Origin: Desarmillaria ectypa
Taxonomy: Eukaryota > Basidiomycota > Agaricomycetes > Agaricales > Physalacriaceae
DNA length: 64,000 bases
Direction of reading: 5' to 3'
NCBI GenBank assembly: GCA_030407005.1
Contig: JAUDYN010000007.1
Location: 2,046,001-2,110,000, forward strand
The position numbers were made by a program, and so were the translations under genes. Positions 23,004-36,189 of this stretch are shown here, piece after piece (positions within the stretch are counted from its first letter, which is position 1; every line of letters begins with the position of its first letter). The notes below the pieces were generated by a model. It saw only the letters and a list, made by a program, of their open reading frames with translations, did no database searches and was not told the origin of the DNA.

Positions 23004-24281
23004 CTACAATTTTGCTTTAGCTGACTTGACGAGAGATGCATTATGTTGTAAAATTTCAGCTGCCTCGTTCACCATATTCTCCACGATATCCTTCGCAGGC
23101 AAGATGTCTTTGATGAGCTGCAAAATATCAATCAGTTTTAATAATCAGAATGAACAGGTCAAAAAGACATACCCCCGAAACTTTACCCATTAGCCAAGGA
23201 CGACCTTGCATAGATTTCTCAGGATGCTGTTCAATGTCCCAGTTGGCTGGTATGACCCCCTTTGAAGTCAACTCCTTGATTTCAGCTTGGCGATTTGTTT
23301 CCCAGTCTGCCACATAAGGCGTCTTAAGGACGCGTAGAGGCCGTCCGGTGAAGATGAGAGTTGTGATAGCATCATCATACCCAGCCTTAACGATAAGCTC
23401 CTTGTGAATTTTGGGTGCTCCGGCCTCGACTGATGCCACAAAACGCGTTCCAACCCCTACCTTGCGTGTCAGCGCTCGCGAATGGTAATGCGAGAAAGTG
23501 TAATCAACGTACAAACAGCTTGGGCACCCCATGCCAAATTGGCGGCCAAGCTTCTACCATCATATACCGCGCCTGCCCCGATGACATACACTGGTTGCCC
23601 ATTTAGCGGCGCCTTGTGTCCTTTGACAGCGTCTACACACGCCGGGATCAGAATACTGGCGGGTGTGTCTCCAGTGTGCCCGCCGCCTTCGCCAGCCTGA
23701 GCGCAAATGATGTCCACGCCGACCTCCAAGGCTTTTGGGACATGCTTCGGATGGCCGACCATGTTCATAACGGGTATTTTGGCCTTGTGTAGCCGCTCGA
23801 CAACTTCTTTGGGGGGCACTCCAACAGCGCAAACAAAGAGAGACGTTTTCTCTTCAATAATAACATCAATAAGTTCATCAAGCTTTCCTTTAGTGTAATC
23901 GTACTGTATGAAATCCTGTGAGTGATTATCACCAATGCCTAGATACAAACACGTACATTTGTCTTGCGCGCACTTCCGCCGACTTGTGGGAGTAGCAGGT
24001 CGACGCCGAATGGCAGACTGGGATCCTTGAGGTCGTCCTTGATTGCTTTGATCTGAACGAGACACCCCTTTCAGTACCGTACAATTTGCTCGAGACAAAC
24101 GTGCAGATACCTGTTGACGTAAAATTTTGGGGGTATATCCAAAGCCGCCAATGACTCCCAGACCACCGGCATTAGATACAGCAGCTGCGAGCTCTGGACC
24201 TGCCGCGACATTCATACCAGCGAGAAGTACAGGATGCTTAATTCCGAAGAGCTCCGTAATGGGTGTAGTGATGACCGCCAT
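23004..24281 (-). CDS. Nitronate monooxygenase (2-nitropropane dioxygenase family)
   Basis: This FMN enzyme oxidises propionate 3-nitronate and other alkyl nitronates, a detoxifying step. It opens MAVITTPITELFGIKHPVLLAGMN, the usual TIM-barrel start, followed by AGGLGVIGGFGYTP, FGVDLLLP (from the exon near 24045-23960), AVGVPPKEVV, VGHPKHVPKAL, then CAQAGEGGGHTGDTP with the FMN phosphate loop and catalytic His, PVYVIGAGAVYDGRSLAANLAWGAQAVWVGTRF, and a helical C-terminal exon. Four short introns are needed. The stop is TAG at 23006-23004. It differs from the bacterial class mainly in the short C-terminal extension. Confidence 0.92.
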
Positions 24282-24728
24282 TGTTATCGTTGCTTTGTGT
24301 GGATGAGAGAGAAAGGAGGGGGGGGGAACGATGCCGGATGCTCAGGAGGAGGAAGTTATATAGATCGCCTGAAGAGGGATGACAAGAAGCATGAGATTTT
24401 TGAATTAGTCAATCGACCGATCATGGCTGTCGGTTATTAAGAACCCGAAACCGGACAGCCACGACGATGCTGTTCCTATGTTTCGCAGAAAAATCACACC
24501 TGCAAGTCTTTCGATGATCCATGGATCTTACCCGGAAGTTATCCGTTTTCCCAAGAACGATCTGCACATGACGTCGCTTGAATATGAAAGTAGCCCGTTC
24601 AGGGACACAGCAGGATTGTTTATGGGTCCACAGTGTTCGTGAGCCTTTAACTCGACAAAAACTACATAACTCAACATTTCGTCCCATAAGCATCATTCAA
24701 TTTCATCAAGTTAACTAGTACGACAGCA
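24282..24728. other. NMO upstream region and MET5 3' region
   Basis: A 447 bp gap between two minus-strand genes. A G-rich run (ggaggggggggg) near 24317 lies in the NMO leader. No further gene is seen. Confidence 0.5.
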
Positions 24729-27700
24729 TCAAGATGATTCTTTATATTGTCCTTCTCCACCCATGCCCACGTACCATTCTTTACCAGAAGTGGTGGCCGA
24801 AATGTACCCAGCCCTAATGGTAAAATCACCAAAGCGCTCTCCTTCTAATCTCTCCAGAGCATATCTTTTAATCATGGGCTCTAGGATAGCCAAGATCTCA
24901 GGCTCAGTGACCGTTTCTACAACGCAAGATGAATGTGGCGTTACAGAAAGAGTGAAGAGAACGAACCTCGGTAAATTTTGTTTAATCTTTGACCATAGAA
25001 TCCGCCACCAAGCAACATCGAATATGAGCCCGGTGCTTTGCCGATGAAAGCAACCTCTGTAGAGTTGAAGTCAGAGAACATATCTTCAGGACTAAAGAGT
25101 GCGACATGCCTCCAAGATAAGGACGAGCACAGCCGTTCGGACATCCAGTCATCCGCATCACAATTGAATCATTCCGGAGACCATTCTTCTCGCAAATTTT
25201 TTCCACTTTGTCGATCAACAAAGGGAGATACTGCAAGAACAACAGAATCAGCGTTGCTGAAGGCGCAAACGCACGAGCTACTCACTCGTTCCGATTCTGC
25301 CATAGCGAGACCTAAAAGAGATGGGGCCATCAGCTGTGCGCAATCCAGCAATAGAAGGCTCTACGCACCACATGTTGGGAATGCCACACATGCCGAGGAT
25401 GACAGTCTAAGCCCAGATTGCATGAGATTGTCCAATTTGTACTTGGCCAAGATCTCTTTAATGAGCGGAAGCTCCTCGCTTGGCACATCCGATATCACCA
25501 AATGCTGGTTAGCTGTTAACCGGAACGTGCCTTTGTGCACTTTGGCAATCTCCCGTAAACCGGTCTTGAAGTCCTTTCCAGGCTCGTCTTGGATGCGTCC
25601 GTTTTCGATGAACATCAAGAAATGGTGCTTGCCGTCTTCGCCTGTCGCCCAACCGTAGTCATCGACATTGCGGTCAAAGGTGAATGGTCGTGCTGGTTGT
25701 AAAGCGAAACCAAGTCGTTTCTCAACCTCCGCTTTGAACACGTCGAGGCCCATGCGGTCTATCGTATACTTGAGACGGGCATTCTAGATGCAGGGGTGAG
25801 CACAGTAATCAAAGGAAAAATCGCATAATGAGGTGCTACCTTTCGACTAAACAGGAAACAGTTAACAATGTAGAAATTAGGAGTCGACACAGAAGACGTA
25901 CTCAGCACGGTTTCCGTTATCCCGCTGGGTCAACATAACCTTCTCTGCGACGAGCTTACCCTGTTCTGGAGTGCAGAAGCCAATGATACTGCCAGCTCGG
26001 GGGTACGTCTTCTTGTTTCCGTGTGTAACACCCATGCCTCCACCAACGGAGACGTTGAAACCAGTCAATTCACCATTGTCGCCGACAATCGCGATGAAGC
26101 CCAGATCGTTGGCGAAGACGTCGACATCGTTGGTAGGCGGTACGGCGACAGCAACTTTGAACTAGATAACAATGTAAACGCGGAGGAGAAGACAGGAGTT
26201 GGATCAAGTACCTTTCGAGGCAAATAAAATTCACCGTATAGTGGTTCAAAGTCCTTGACGGCGTCCCCTGCAATCATTTTCTTATCCAGCCAGATTTCGT
26301 GGTATGCAGTCGTCCTCGGAACGAGATGCTCGCTAATGGCCTTTGTGAACGCAAATACTTGGTTATGCAGCTTTGACATTGTCGGAATGGAAGAGCAAAT
26401 GACATTTCTGCTTTGCATGAGAACGAGACTTACACGCTGTAAAGTATTGCACGTACCTGTTGACATCTCCACACGCAGCGAGTGTATCGAGGAGAACCCT
26501 GTTGATATCCTGGATGGCGGGCTTCAAGTGTCGCTTGATGACACCGTGGAACTGGAAAGTAGCTCTCGTCGTAATCTTGAACGTGCCACATCCATGTTCG
26601 TCCGCGACCTCATCCATCTGCAGCCATTGTTCTGGCGTACAAACACCACCAGGCATCCTCACTCGAATCATGAAGCTATACGCTAATTCTGCTCCTTGCG
26701 CTTGTCGCTCCTCTCGAATGTCTCGATCATCCTGCTGGTAAATACCATGGAACTTCGTAAGCTGTCCGTCGCTGGGTGCGAGAGCGCCCGTGCTGAAGTC
26801 TTGGAGACCTTCGGCGATCGTCCCGCGCAAATACTGTGAGGCGGCTTTTATGTGCTCGTTCGTGATGGGCTCAGGCTCGGCCTCTGTGATCTCAATAGAG
26901 TCCACTCCGAGAACCTTCCACAAAAGCTGCTCCCAGGGTTTGTATCCCGTCTCAGGACCATCTGCATCCTGGTCATCACCAAGTCCCAACTCCACGACAC
27001 GTTCACCACCCAGCTTCTCTAGACGAGAGTCCAAGTCCTTTGCGGGTTTGTTGTAATAATGTGCATCTTCGGGTCTTGGCCAGTACTGACTGTCACCCAT
27101 ACCGAAGACACCGAACTTGAGTTTCGTCAAGGTCCGATGGCCACTCGCCACCGCGGCGTTGAGGGCCTTGTAAAACTGACGTCCATTCTGAGGCGGCTCG
27201 CCCTGTCCGGCGGTAGACGTGATGAAAACAACGTATTCTTCCTGAGCCAGACTGTCCAGCGGCATGGAATCGAATGAAGCCAGGGTGGTAGAAAGTCCCC
27301 TAGCCTGGGAACGATGGGAGAGGCGCTTGGCCTTCTTCTCAGCATTTCCACCATCAGAAGCATACAAGATGAGCAAAGGTGAAGCATCCAGCGACGACAA
27401 GAGTTCGCTGTATGACTGCTGCGCCTTCTGCTTCCTTGCCTCTTTCACGCTCTGCCCCAAGCTACTGACTAAATCAGTGGCCATCGCTGGCTTCGACCGA
27501 ACCAGCTGAGAAAGGTGATTTTGGCGGTCAAGGAACTGCTGGAGGTCGTTCTTGATCGAGTCAGAGTCTAGGGAAAATGGCTCCTTCCCCTCGCGATCCT
27601 TTGAAGGATCCCAGCGATACAAAGGCCAGTACCCAGAATCAACCGCGAGCTTGGTCTCTTTGAGCACCTCGAGAGCAGGGGAGTTGTCCGACACATAAGG

Positions 27701-29539
27701 CAAGTAAGCCAGGACGACACTCGGTCCATTGTAACGGTCAGCCTCTGTGAATGCTTGCAGGACCTGCGCATATGACGAATAGACGGCCACACTGGCAACA
27801 TAAACATCCCCGTGGTTCATAGCGTACAATCCCACGTCATGCTTCCGCCTGCTGGGCTCTCCAGAATTGCGAGAAGAATATGGAAGGCTGTCAATAATGA
27901 GAACATTAACATTCAGACCCGATGCAACAGCGTGGTGCAGCCCGGACGATCCCAAATCGTACGACCATGCGTCAGAACCGATGATCCACCGAGAAACGAC
28001 AGGGAAATGTGATCTGAGAGAAAGAATGCGCGCGGCCGCAGGATGAAGTAGCGGGGCAAGTTTCAGCGATGCCACAATTTCCTCCCCGAGACTCTTGCTC
28101 TTCTTACTGTCATCTTTTGCGAGTATCCATTTACTCAGCAATGAATGTAGTTCCACATCCACTACACCACTCTGCAGCAATTCTTGAACGGCGTTAATGA
28201 GCTGTTGCCTCTGCTCCAGCTGCGCTCGTACGCGACCCAGCGCAAACTCGGGGGTCGTAGCAATCTCGCCCTGGGATGCGACGAGAGATGGAGAGTTCGC
28301 GACTTCGAGACGATCGTCGAAGAGATGCGCCAAAATTTGATTATAGGATGCTTCGTGCTTGGGGACTAGGGGTGCGATGTTACTAGGGGTTGAGGCTGAT
28401 GGCGGATTCAACTCAAGCCGCGTCGACGGCGAGGAGGTCGATGCGTGCAGTACGAGCTTGAGAATGTCGACAGAGGTGATATCGTCGACGGCACCGAAAA
28501 CACCGCTTTGAACAATAAGGCGTGGTTCATGGCTTTGCAGGGCGCTGACCACGTTGAGGTACAATGGCGTCCATTTCATCGACCATTTAGAGATGTGCTC
28601 CAAAACGATGACTCTCTTTGCTGTAGGAGGAATGGCTGCGATAATGCGAGAGGGAGGGAGAGGGGTAACGAGGGATACGGATGTAATGGTCACGCCCTGA
28701 GTGGTGATAGGCAATTCATGGCCCAAAGTGAAGATAACCGTCTCTGCATCAGTCGCACCCTGTGAGACGATGGGCTTCAGGGGCCGACGAATAAGGGATA
28801 CTGTACTCAAAGCCACGTTCTCATACGCTTTGAAAAGATCGTTTACGGTCGAGTTGTCCATAAACTCCTCGGAATGGCCGTTTGCATGACTTTTTGATTG
28901 ACCATTTGAATGGCCGTTCGAATGACCGTTCGCACCGTTGACGCCATTTGTATGTCCATTGACACCATTTCCTTTGGAGGCATACACATGACCATTGCTG
29001 GCGGCCGGAGAGTGTTTAGAAAGTCTGCTGTCGAGAAGGAATGGGACAACTTGGTCCTCCGGGACTTCTTGTGCTGTATCCGCGGCGCTTGTATAGTAAG
29101 CATGGACGACAGCCTTTTTCTCTGTTCGTGCTAGCTTGGATGCCAGCAGAGCATTATCATGGGCTTGTTGGGCTGTCGTGGAAAGCAAGAAGAACGGGAT
29201 GGCGGTCCGTAGGAGAAGGACATCAGAGAGGTCACCATCAAGGGCAAAATGGAGGACGAGTGGTAGAGAGGACAACTCAGATATACGAAGGATGATGTTA
29301 GTAATCGTCCGGGGGGTTGCTGATGCGGTAAAGGAGATGAGGGAAGCATTGGCGTTTCGGAGGATGGATCCTACTGGATCTCCGCCTTGGGGGACTGATA
29401 CGATGGTCGGTCTCTGTCTGGAAGCTGTTGACAAGTACGTGAAAGTCTGAGCAGAGAGGGAAGTATTTGGCGAAGGTAACTGAAGATCCACCAGGGCGTC
29501 CGACGCCAAGTAGGCGATCCGAGCGACGGTGCTGGTCAT
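24729..29539 (-). CDS. MET5: Sulfite reductase [NADPH] hemoprotein beta subunit
   Basis: This subunit reduces sulfite to sulfide for methionine and cysteine synthesis, using siroheme and a 4Fe-4S cluster. The first exon encodes 1050 residues: a pyruvate-ferredoxin-oxidoreductase-like N-terminal part, then a flavodoxin domain ([47 protein letters not shown]), then the sulfite reductase ferredoxin-like domain ([12 protein letters not shown]). Downstream exons give [43 protein letters not shown] and [10 protein letters not shown] (cluster and siroheme ligands), [10 protein letters not shown], and the tail [18 protein letters not shown]. All four cluster cysteines are visible, so the gene looks intact. 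A Gly-Asn-His-rich low-complexity linker lies at about residues 180-225. Confidence 0.95.
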
Positions 29540-30002
29540 GATGGTCTACGAAAGCTCGTTAGTAAAGATACTTCAATGTCACAAAGCAAAGCGACATACA
29601 ATTCAGCAGATGGGAATGGTAGTCGTACAAGGTCAAGTGCGAGCTGGACAGGCATTCTGAAAAAAATCATTTTGTCGTATAAAGCACCTCATACCTTTGT
29701 GATTGTTTGGAGAAATCATGGACATAGAAGCGCCTTGGAATTCCGAATTCCCAGCTGACGCTGTTGATTGAAGGGGCCCGAGGCCGTTCATTTTGTTGTA
29801 ACGAGCACCTCATTCTTCTGTATCCTTGCGAATTTTGGCCTTGTGGTTCGGGGCTTACTGATTGCAGGGACTGTCATTGGCTGATCATCACCCGGATTAT
29901 ACCGGACGCCGGACCGGTGTATTTGCGCGTGTTTATTTTTCGGGGGACTTGCTTCTTGGAGTCACAAAACTTCGCAGAGCCAAGCTCAAACACCTTCGTA
30001 TC
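29540..30002. promoter_or_regulatory. Divergent promoter region of MET5 and SEN2
   Basis: 463 bp between head-to-head start codons. A palindromic stretch (ggaattccgaattcc) lies near 29737-29752. No obvious methionine-pathway CACGTG element was found here. Confidence 0.4.
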
Positions 30003-31372
30003 ATGCCATCTGGACGTTTTAAAAGCTCCTTCAAAGGCGGTGGCCGCCGAAATGACAACAACAGAATTTACCCGAATCCCTTACCCATTCTATTTACTGA
30101 CGATTCCCCCAAGCCAATACGGTCTGTACTCAACCTTCTCGGTTTATCTCTGGCCCGAGTTGAGACGCCCCACTGCGAGGCTATTTTCGACCCCACGACT
30201 TGCTCTGTCTGGGTGACAAATTCTTCAGATGCTTTGCTCCTTTGGAGACGGGGTTTCTTTGGAAAGGGTGACCTGTCGCGGAGTGAACCCAGCTGGCTCG
30301 CCCGACAGAAGACCATGCGAGGAAAACGTAAGTCCTCTATCTCCCTGGAACTACGTTCTCTAAAATTGCTACAGAGATTACATCTGAGGAGATCCGTGAA
30401 AAGCGAAGGGCGGAACGAAAGCAATTCAAGTTAGATCGTGCACGTGCAATTGCTGCCGTAGCCGCAGAAGCAGAGGCCATCTTTGAATCCGAAGGACGCG
30501 TCATAACTCCTGCTCTTTCTGGACCCAACATTCCCTCCGCAGCGACATGGAAACCAACTCCTGCAACAACGGACGAACCCCTTCCTTATCTTCCGTTGTC
30601 ATCACTCAAAGATGTAGATGAGGAAGAGCTGGAGGACCTTGAACATCTTCAGCTCACCCTGCCCGAAGCCTTTTTTCTCGTATGGAATTTTGACTGTCTC
30701 ACTGTGTTGAATCCTGATACGGTTAGCTACTGCGTATCTTATCCACTGTTCTCAATACAAATATCTTTTTATTCAGCACGAACCCATGAGTCTCGAGCAA
30801 ATATGGAACACGTTCCAACAGGTGCACTTGTTCCCTCCCATACCGAATGCCCCAGTGCAACCGCTTCAGTTCGACAACCCTTTTCTGATCAACTATGTTG
30901 TGTATCATTATTATCGCTCTCTTGGCTGGGTCGTCAGAGGAGGTCTCAAGTTCTGTGTTGATTATCTTCTGTATAAACGAGGACCCGTCTTCTCTCATGC
31001 GGAGTAAGTCTGTTGTCCTTGATAAAGCCCTCGCTAAGGTCTAACTACAGGTTTTCCGTGGTCATCTATCCCGTTTACGAAGATCCTGTAGATCAAGAAA
31101 ACTCGGTGCTCAATGTCCAAAATGCATCGCCTTTTGCATGGTCCTGGCTCAGCACAATCAATCGCGCCAACACTCAAGTACAAAAGGTAAGATACCCATT
31201 CGTCGAACAATATGATGTTGACTTCTTTCAGACTCTCATGCTTGCTTATGTAACCATACCAGCACGATCACGACTATCCACGAATGTGCTTGAATCTCCC
31301 GCTTGTTTTTCGCACTACTCCGTTAGGGAGGTCGTGGTGCGCCGATTCATTCCAGCGAGAATGCGCGATTGA
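30003..31372 (+). CDS. SEN2: tRNA-splicing endonuclease subunit Sen2
   Basis: Sen2 cuts the 5' exon-intron junction of pre-tRNAs within the Sen2-Sen15-Sen34-Sen54 complex. The N-terminal part has the RNA-binding block YPNPLPILF, CEAIFDPTTCSVWV and LWRRGFFGKGDLSRSEPSW, followed by a helical EIREKRRAERKQF region. The catalytic domain has INYVVYHYYRSLGWVVRGGLKF, then DYLLYKRGPVFSHAEFSVVIYPV with the tyrosine (LLYKRGP) and histidine (FSHAEF), and a lysine in VQKTLMLAYVTIP. Introns are near 30329-30373, 30720-30777, 31003-31051 and 31187-31231. The stop at 31372 follows REVVVRRFIPAR. The start codon at 30003 is the first ATG in frame. Confidence 0.93.
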
Positions 31373-31594
31373 TGTTTTTCATTCATACCTAAAAAGCAAT
31401 GCTGTATACATGACATTACTCCGTACTCATCCCGCCCAACAATAATATACCTGACATGGATTATCTTGGTGTTGAGGGAGAATGATGCATGATGCCTGTA
31501 AGAGAAAGGTAGTATTGCCAGTGGGATGTTGTCATGACGAAGGAAAAAACGTCGAAAGCAATAAGAATAGATGATAGGAGATGTAGTAGGAAAA

Positions 31595-33373
31595 TCATAT
31601 TGCCCCTCTGATGCCGACTTTCCGATACTTCTCCTCGTAAGCCTGGGTCAGATTGGGTAAGATAGGCCTACAGTCGAGAGTCTTTTCTGCGTCGGGACTA
31701 TTGGGGTTGGTGAAAAAAGACGAGGAATGTTCAGTAAGGAACTCGCGTGCGGATTCAATGTCGTCAAAAGCCAGTTCGTTGTGTATGAAACTCAAGGGAA
31801 GAGTTTTGTAGCTATTTACCATTCAATAGTAGATAGCAAACAAGGGATGAATGCTTACGCTTTAGTCATGATCATAAGAGCTTTGGCCCTTTCTCGACCT
31901 ATCAAATGATCCATGATGTATCCGCCCATGTTCGGGGCATTCATGTACAGTTTGAACAGCGCGTGGTAGTTGCCCATAGCCAAAGACTTCTGCACATCCA
32001 GTGCATGCTTTACGGCGGAATCCGATTTCTGTCGAGGTGTTAGCTGACCTACGTAGAGATTCAATTCTGTAACAAGGTCAGAGGTCGTTTATGGTCCCGA
32101 GGAAACATGACGGACCACTTCTGTTGCGACCATGCAGCAACATAAGGATGCGATAAGCGGTAAATTCCTCTTGTTTGCCTGGTATTCCTAGTTCATATAG
32201 TGTCTTCAACGTGGCTTGACATTGGTTGAACTCAACCATATCGTTCTAGAGCATCCCACGATCAAGATATGCATAAGCTTTAAGAAGGAACAACATACAC
32301 TTTCTAAAGCCATCCGTGCGTGGATTTCGTAGACCTGAACGGTGAAGTCGTTCTTTATTCGCTGGACCTGCGTGAAGAGTCAAATGTAGGGAAACGTGCA
32401 AGACCATAATGGTGAGGACAACGAGATACACACCGTTAGATCCTGTCGAAGACTCTTAAATTGATTACATATCCAGCTATACGAACACTTCTCTCGCCAC
32501 CGCTTCTTGAGTTCCAAAAGAGTCTGTTGGAGGACAGCGTAGGGCCGTATTTGCTCCGGTTTGGGTTCCTGCGGGAGTGCATTAGATGCTGAAGCAAGAT
32601 GGGCTCACAACGCACTGAAGTTAACCGTAGATAATCCTTGAACAGTTCCTGAGAGCTCCCGACTATTGTGTACCGGTCCCAGTCAATTACGTTCTGACAT
32701 TGAAGTTAGCTCGACGACGAATGCCAGCTGGAGGAGCCCACATACCGGGTCCGCATCGGGATCGTCAGCGGAGTTCATATAGGGCGAAGATGGGCGAGTC
32801 GTTGGCCGGTCGTTCAGGTGAGCATACTGCTGATTTGCTTTGAGAGTAGCGTTGCCACCCAATGACTTCTGTCGTTCGATTTCATGTTCTCGTTGGAAGC
32901 GTTGTGCACGTCGATTCAAGGCCGTGGGATTGTTGAAGTCCGAAGTATGATTTGAGGCCTGTTTGAGGGCGGACTTCTTGGCCTTTTTGTTGGATGTAGG
33001 TAGGTCGTTACTAGGGAAGCTCGAATGGCGTGTTCACCTCCAAAACATGGGTAGATGACATACCTCTTGCGCTTGAGTATAGGTTGCTTAGGAAGCAAAC
33101 TACAGGGAGGAAAAGAAGGGCATAAATGGATAATGTGACAGGAAAGAAATGGAGGACTTCGAAGACCTTTGCAATTGTATCCCAGCCCAGTCTGTCGTCC
33201 AGAGTGTTTGTGCCGCGAAAGCATCAGCAATTACCTTTCTTAATTCTTCTTGGGCTTCCACTTTATTGCTGTCTGTCATTTGACCTAGGCATTTTGCGAC
33301 CCAGTCTCTGTGATTTGAGGTTAACAAGAGCCGTAGGGGAGAGCTTCACACAAACTTGAGCTGTGGAGGCCAT
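31595..33373 (-). CDS. THP3: SAC3/GANP domain protein, THP3 type
   Basis: Thp3 (human LENG8) pairs with Csn12 in transcription elongation and mRNA maturation. The short N-terminal exon (MASTAQ) leads to RDWVAKCLGQMTD and AFAAQTLWTTDWAGIQL, a signature of this branch. A Lys-rich disordered stretch follows (NKKAKKSALKQ; QRFQREHEIERQ), then the SAC3/GANP domain: NVIDWDRYTIVGSSQELFKDYLR, EPKPEQIRPYAVLQQTLLELKKRW, VQRIKNDFTVQVYEIHARMALE, LYVGQLTPRQKSDS and the last exon to the stop at 31595. About eight introns are needed. The DWDRYTIVG start distinguishes it from Sac3 of the TREX-2 complex. Confidence 0.88.
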
Positions 33374-33577
33374 GAAGCGGAGGACATCGCGAGTAAGCGA
33401 AAGCTCTAGTGAGGGGAAGAGAGAGTGCACGATGTGGCAGTTTACAGAGGCCCAGAGCAAGTGCGCTTGATGACAATCAGGCTTCCGATCCAAACATAAG
33501 CAAATTCAGTGATTCCCGTGTGCAAGTTGACTAATTATTGAGATCGTCTTATCTACAGTACACCTGGCTACACAGTT

Positions 33578-34888
33578 CTAATGGCCCTTATCCGCAGGAG
33601 GATCATAAACTAGAAAATCAACAATGAGTTAACTGCGATAGGTGAAGTCGTGAAAACTTACAGATCTTCCTGTTTTTGATTGTAGTCCATTTGAAGCGCT
33701 TGACGTAGACGCTGAGGGCGAACAGGGTGGAGAACAAGATAACAGCCTTGATTCCGTACTTCTTCCTCTCGTCATGTTCCGGCTCGGCCGCCCAGTTTAA
33801 GAAGGTCGTGACATCTTTCGCCATCTGCGAAGTGGTAGCGGGGGTACCTGGATCAAGGCGTCAGATACTTTCAACTACCACGGAATGCGACGTACCATCA
33901 TCATACTCGACGATACCATCAAACAATACTCGAGCCATGGAAATAGCACCGCCAGGGAAGAATGGATTGTAATTCATCCCATCACGAATTTCGACACCAG
34001 CGGGAGCATCAACGTATCCGGTCAACAACGAGAAGATGTAATCCTGGAATGCGCGTGAGAAGAGCGCGTCGAGACGAACACAAACATACTCACAGAACCG
34101 CCATGGCGAGCCTTAACGATTAAACTAAGGTCCGGGGGCAATGCACCTGCGTTTCCGGCCCGAGCAGCTTCTTCATTGGGGTAGGGAGGGGGCATGTAGT
34201 CCGCCAGCTTTCCTGGGCGCATATACATCTCTCCCTGGTCATTGGGACCATCCTGGTATTCAACCTCTTCTGCCATGACGCGTACTTCATCGACGGTGTG
34301 TGACACACCAACGAGGTTTCGCCAGGCAATGCGGTCAAGTGAATGGCAAGCGGCACAAACTTCCCGATACACTTGATAGCCTCGTCGAATGCTGGAGAAT
34401 GGGATTCAAGTCAAATGAGCGTGCAGACGACGGGCAAAACCGGAATACCTGGCGTGGTCAAACGTGTCAAAAAAGCCATTATGAGACCATGGGTAGGCAG
34501 GGGGGTGAAGACCCGCATCGCTGAGGTGGCTAGCATGGGCCTCACCAATAAAAGGGAAGGAACCGTAGAGATGGGTATACCAGGCAATGGTGCCCGCGGT
34601 GAAGAGAGTCGCCGACGCGAGAGTGACGCGAGAGTTCATGAAAGCCTACAACAAGTTATATTACAGTCGGAGCAAGAAAGAATAATGAAAATACTGACCT
34701 CGAATGTACTGGAACTGGAACCAGCATGCGTGGAGGCGAAGCGGACCTGAGGGGCGTTGGAATGATATTTCAGTATCAGGAAGTAATGCTCGTACCGCAG
34801 TGGACCGCGAGCCTGCCTGCAAAGTCGAACGTGAAGCTCTAAAGGCCCTGGCATTCCTGAAGGCCCCAGCGGGTAGCCTTGACAGCAT
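33578..34888 (-). CDS. CYT1: Cytochrome c1, heme protein of complex III
   Basis: Cytochrome c1 carries electrons from the Rieske protein to cytochrome c in the mitochondrial inner membrane. The N-terminal exon has an Arg/Ala-rich targeting sequence and VRFASTHAG. Later exons give [57 protein letters not shown] with the CxxCH heme site, [70 protein letters not shown] with the axial methionine, and [20 protein letters not shown] followed by one C-terminal membrane span. The stop at 33578 lies after [10 protein letters not shown] on a small last exon. The start at 34888 is [10 protein letters not shown]. Confidence 0.95.
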
Positions 34889-35268
34889 TTTCGATGTAGG
34901 ATTTTGGAGGAAAGAGCAGGTGAAGCCCGTCACGGTCACGGCTCACGGCTTCGGAACTAGGCGGAACAAGGGCCGTCGTCCAATCATAGTTTCCGCATTG
35001 AATGCCTAGCCGACCGCCAGCGGAAACCGCATGTACCCAGGAGACAAAAAATATCTAACAACTGGGAGCTCCGGATTTCACGATGTATTTGTTCAATATA
35101 TGCGGAGCAACTGATACATGCACGGCTAAGAGATATATAAAGACAAAATAGGAGAACTATAGGAAAGAAAACAGAGACATCGCATGTTGCAGCTGTAAGG
35201 GCTGTATGGTGTCTGAAAGAAAATATAATGTCTGTAGCCGCAGCCTGTACTGCACCGTAGGGCTCCAT
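34889..35268. other. CYT1 upstream region and CYSTM 3' region
   Basis: About 380 bp with no supported gene. It should include the CYT1 promoter and the 3' untranslated region of the upstream CYSTM gene. Confidence 0.5.
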
Positions 35269-35861
35269 TTAAAACAAGCACTCGCAGAGCTCTGCAAAAT
35301 ATTCAGTTTCGAGAACATGCAGGATACTGCTGACGGACCTTCAGCGCAGCAACACAGACACATTCCAGCCAGGCAAGCCATGCACCCGCCTGAACCCCCG
35401 CCTCCGCCTTTCTCGGGCTGCTGCCTGTATAAACCCGGTCAGTGAGATCACAAAGACGATCTCAAGAGAACGACGAACACTATGACTGTCTGAGGCTGAG
35501 GCTGAGGCTGGTATCCTCCGCCATAACCGCCTTGCTGAGGGTAGCCTTGTTGGGGGTATCCCTGGTAGGACTGCTGAGGTGCCTAAATCGCCAATGAATG
35601 GATGTCTTTGCAGTAGAAAGAGAACTTAACGTACCTGCGGATAATAGCCGCCCTGTCCCGGCGGTGCGCCTACAAAGGCCATATCAAGTCAGCATGGTGT
35701 CAATAACGTAGAGCTTTCAAATGGCGGTCAAGGACTTTCAAGTGGCATGATGTTCCTTCACACAGCCACGCAGTCTCCATCTGGACAGGACGCTTACCTG
35801 GTGGAGGGTAGTATTGGCCCTGATTCTGGGGTTTTCCACCGTAGTAATCTTGGGCGGACAT
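35269..35861 (-). CDS. CYSTM (cysteine-rich membrane module) small protein
   Basis: These small tail-anchored proteins act in stress and metal tolerance in other eukaryotes. Four exons give MSAQDYYGGKPQNQG, a Gly/Tyr/Pro/Gln-rich stretch with GYPQQGYPQQGGYGG, then QQPEKGGGGGSGGCMACLAGMC with the cysteine-rich membrane motif CLCCCAEELCECLF and the stop. The last intron (about 35330-35285, minus strand) restores the typical terminal CAEELCECLF; reading through it gives a frame lacking the family end. It is much shorter than the raw open frame suggests. Its neighbour on the left is CYT1, and the velvet gene lies upstream. Confidence 0.85.
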
Positions 35862-36189
35862 GAAGGTAGACGATGTGAGGATGGCAGGAGGATGTGAGAG
35901 GATCTTATGTAGTCATCCACCACGTGCTGCCGCAGTGAAAGCGATGCAACCCGATCAGTTTTTTTTAGACCCTCTCTCAACTGAGGTCGGCAAAAATAGC
36001 TTAATGCTGTGTCGTACCAACGATAAGAGAATAATGAACTCCATTGAAGATATTTGAGAAGAAGAAGGCTATAAGCATATTGTTTGGGTTTGCAAGTCTA
36101 AAAAGTAAATCCCTAAGCGGGGCTCTGATGTATAACGAAGGCGAAGATTTTAATAAATGCGTCGTGGAAGAACGAAGAGTTGACTGTGT

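Noticed and set aside
24941..25144. Separate small genes in the MET5 region
   Set aside because: All the frames on the minus strand from 24729 to 29539 are exons of one sulfite reductase subunit.
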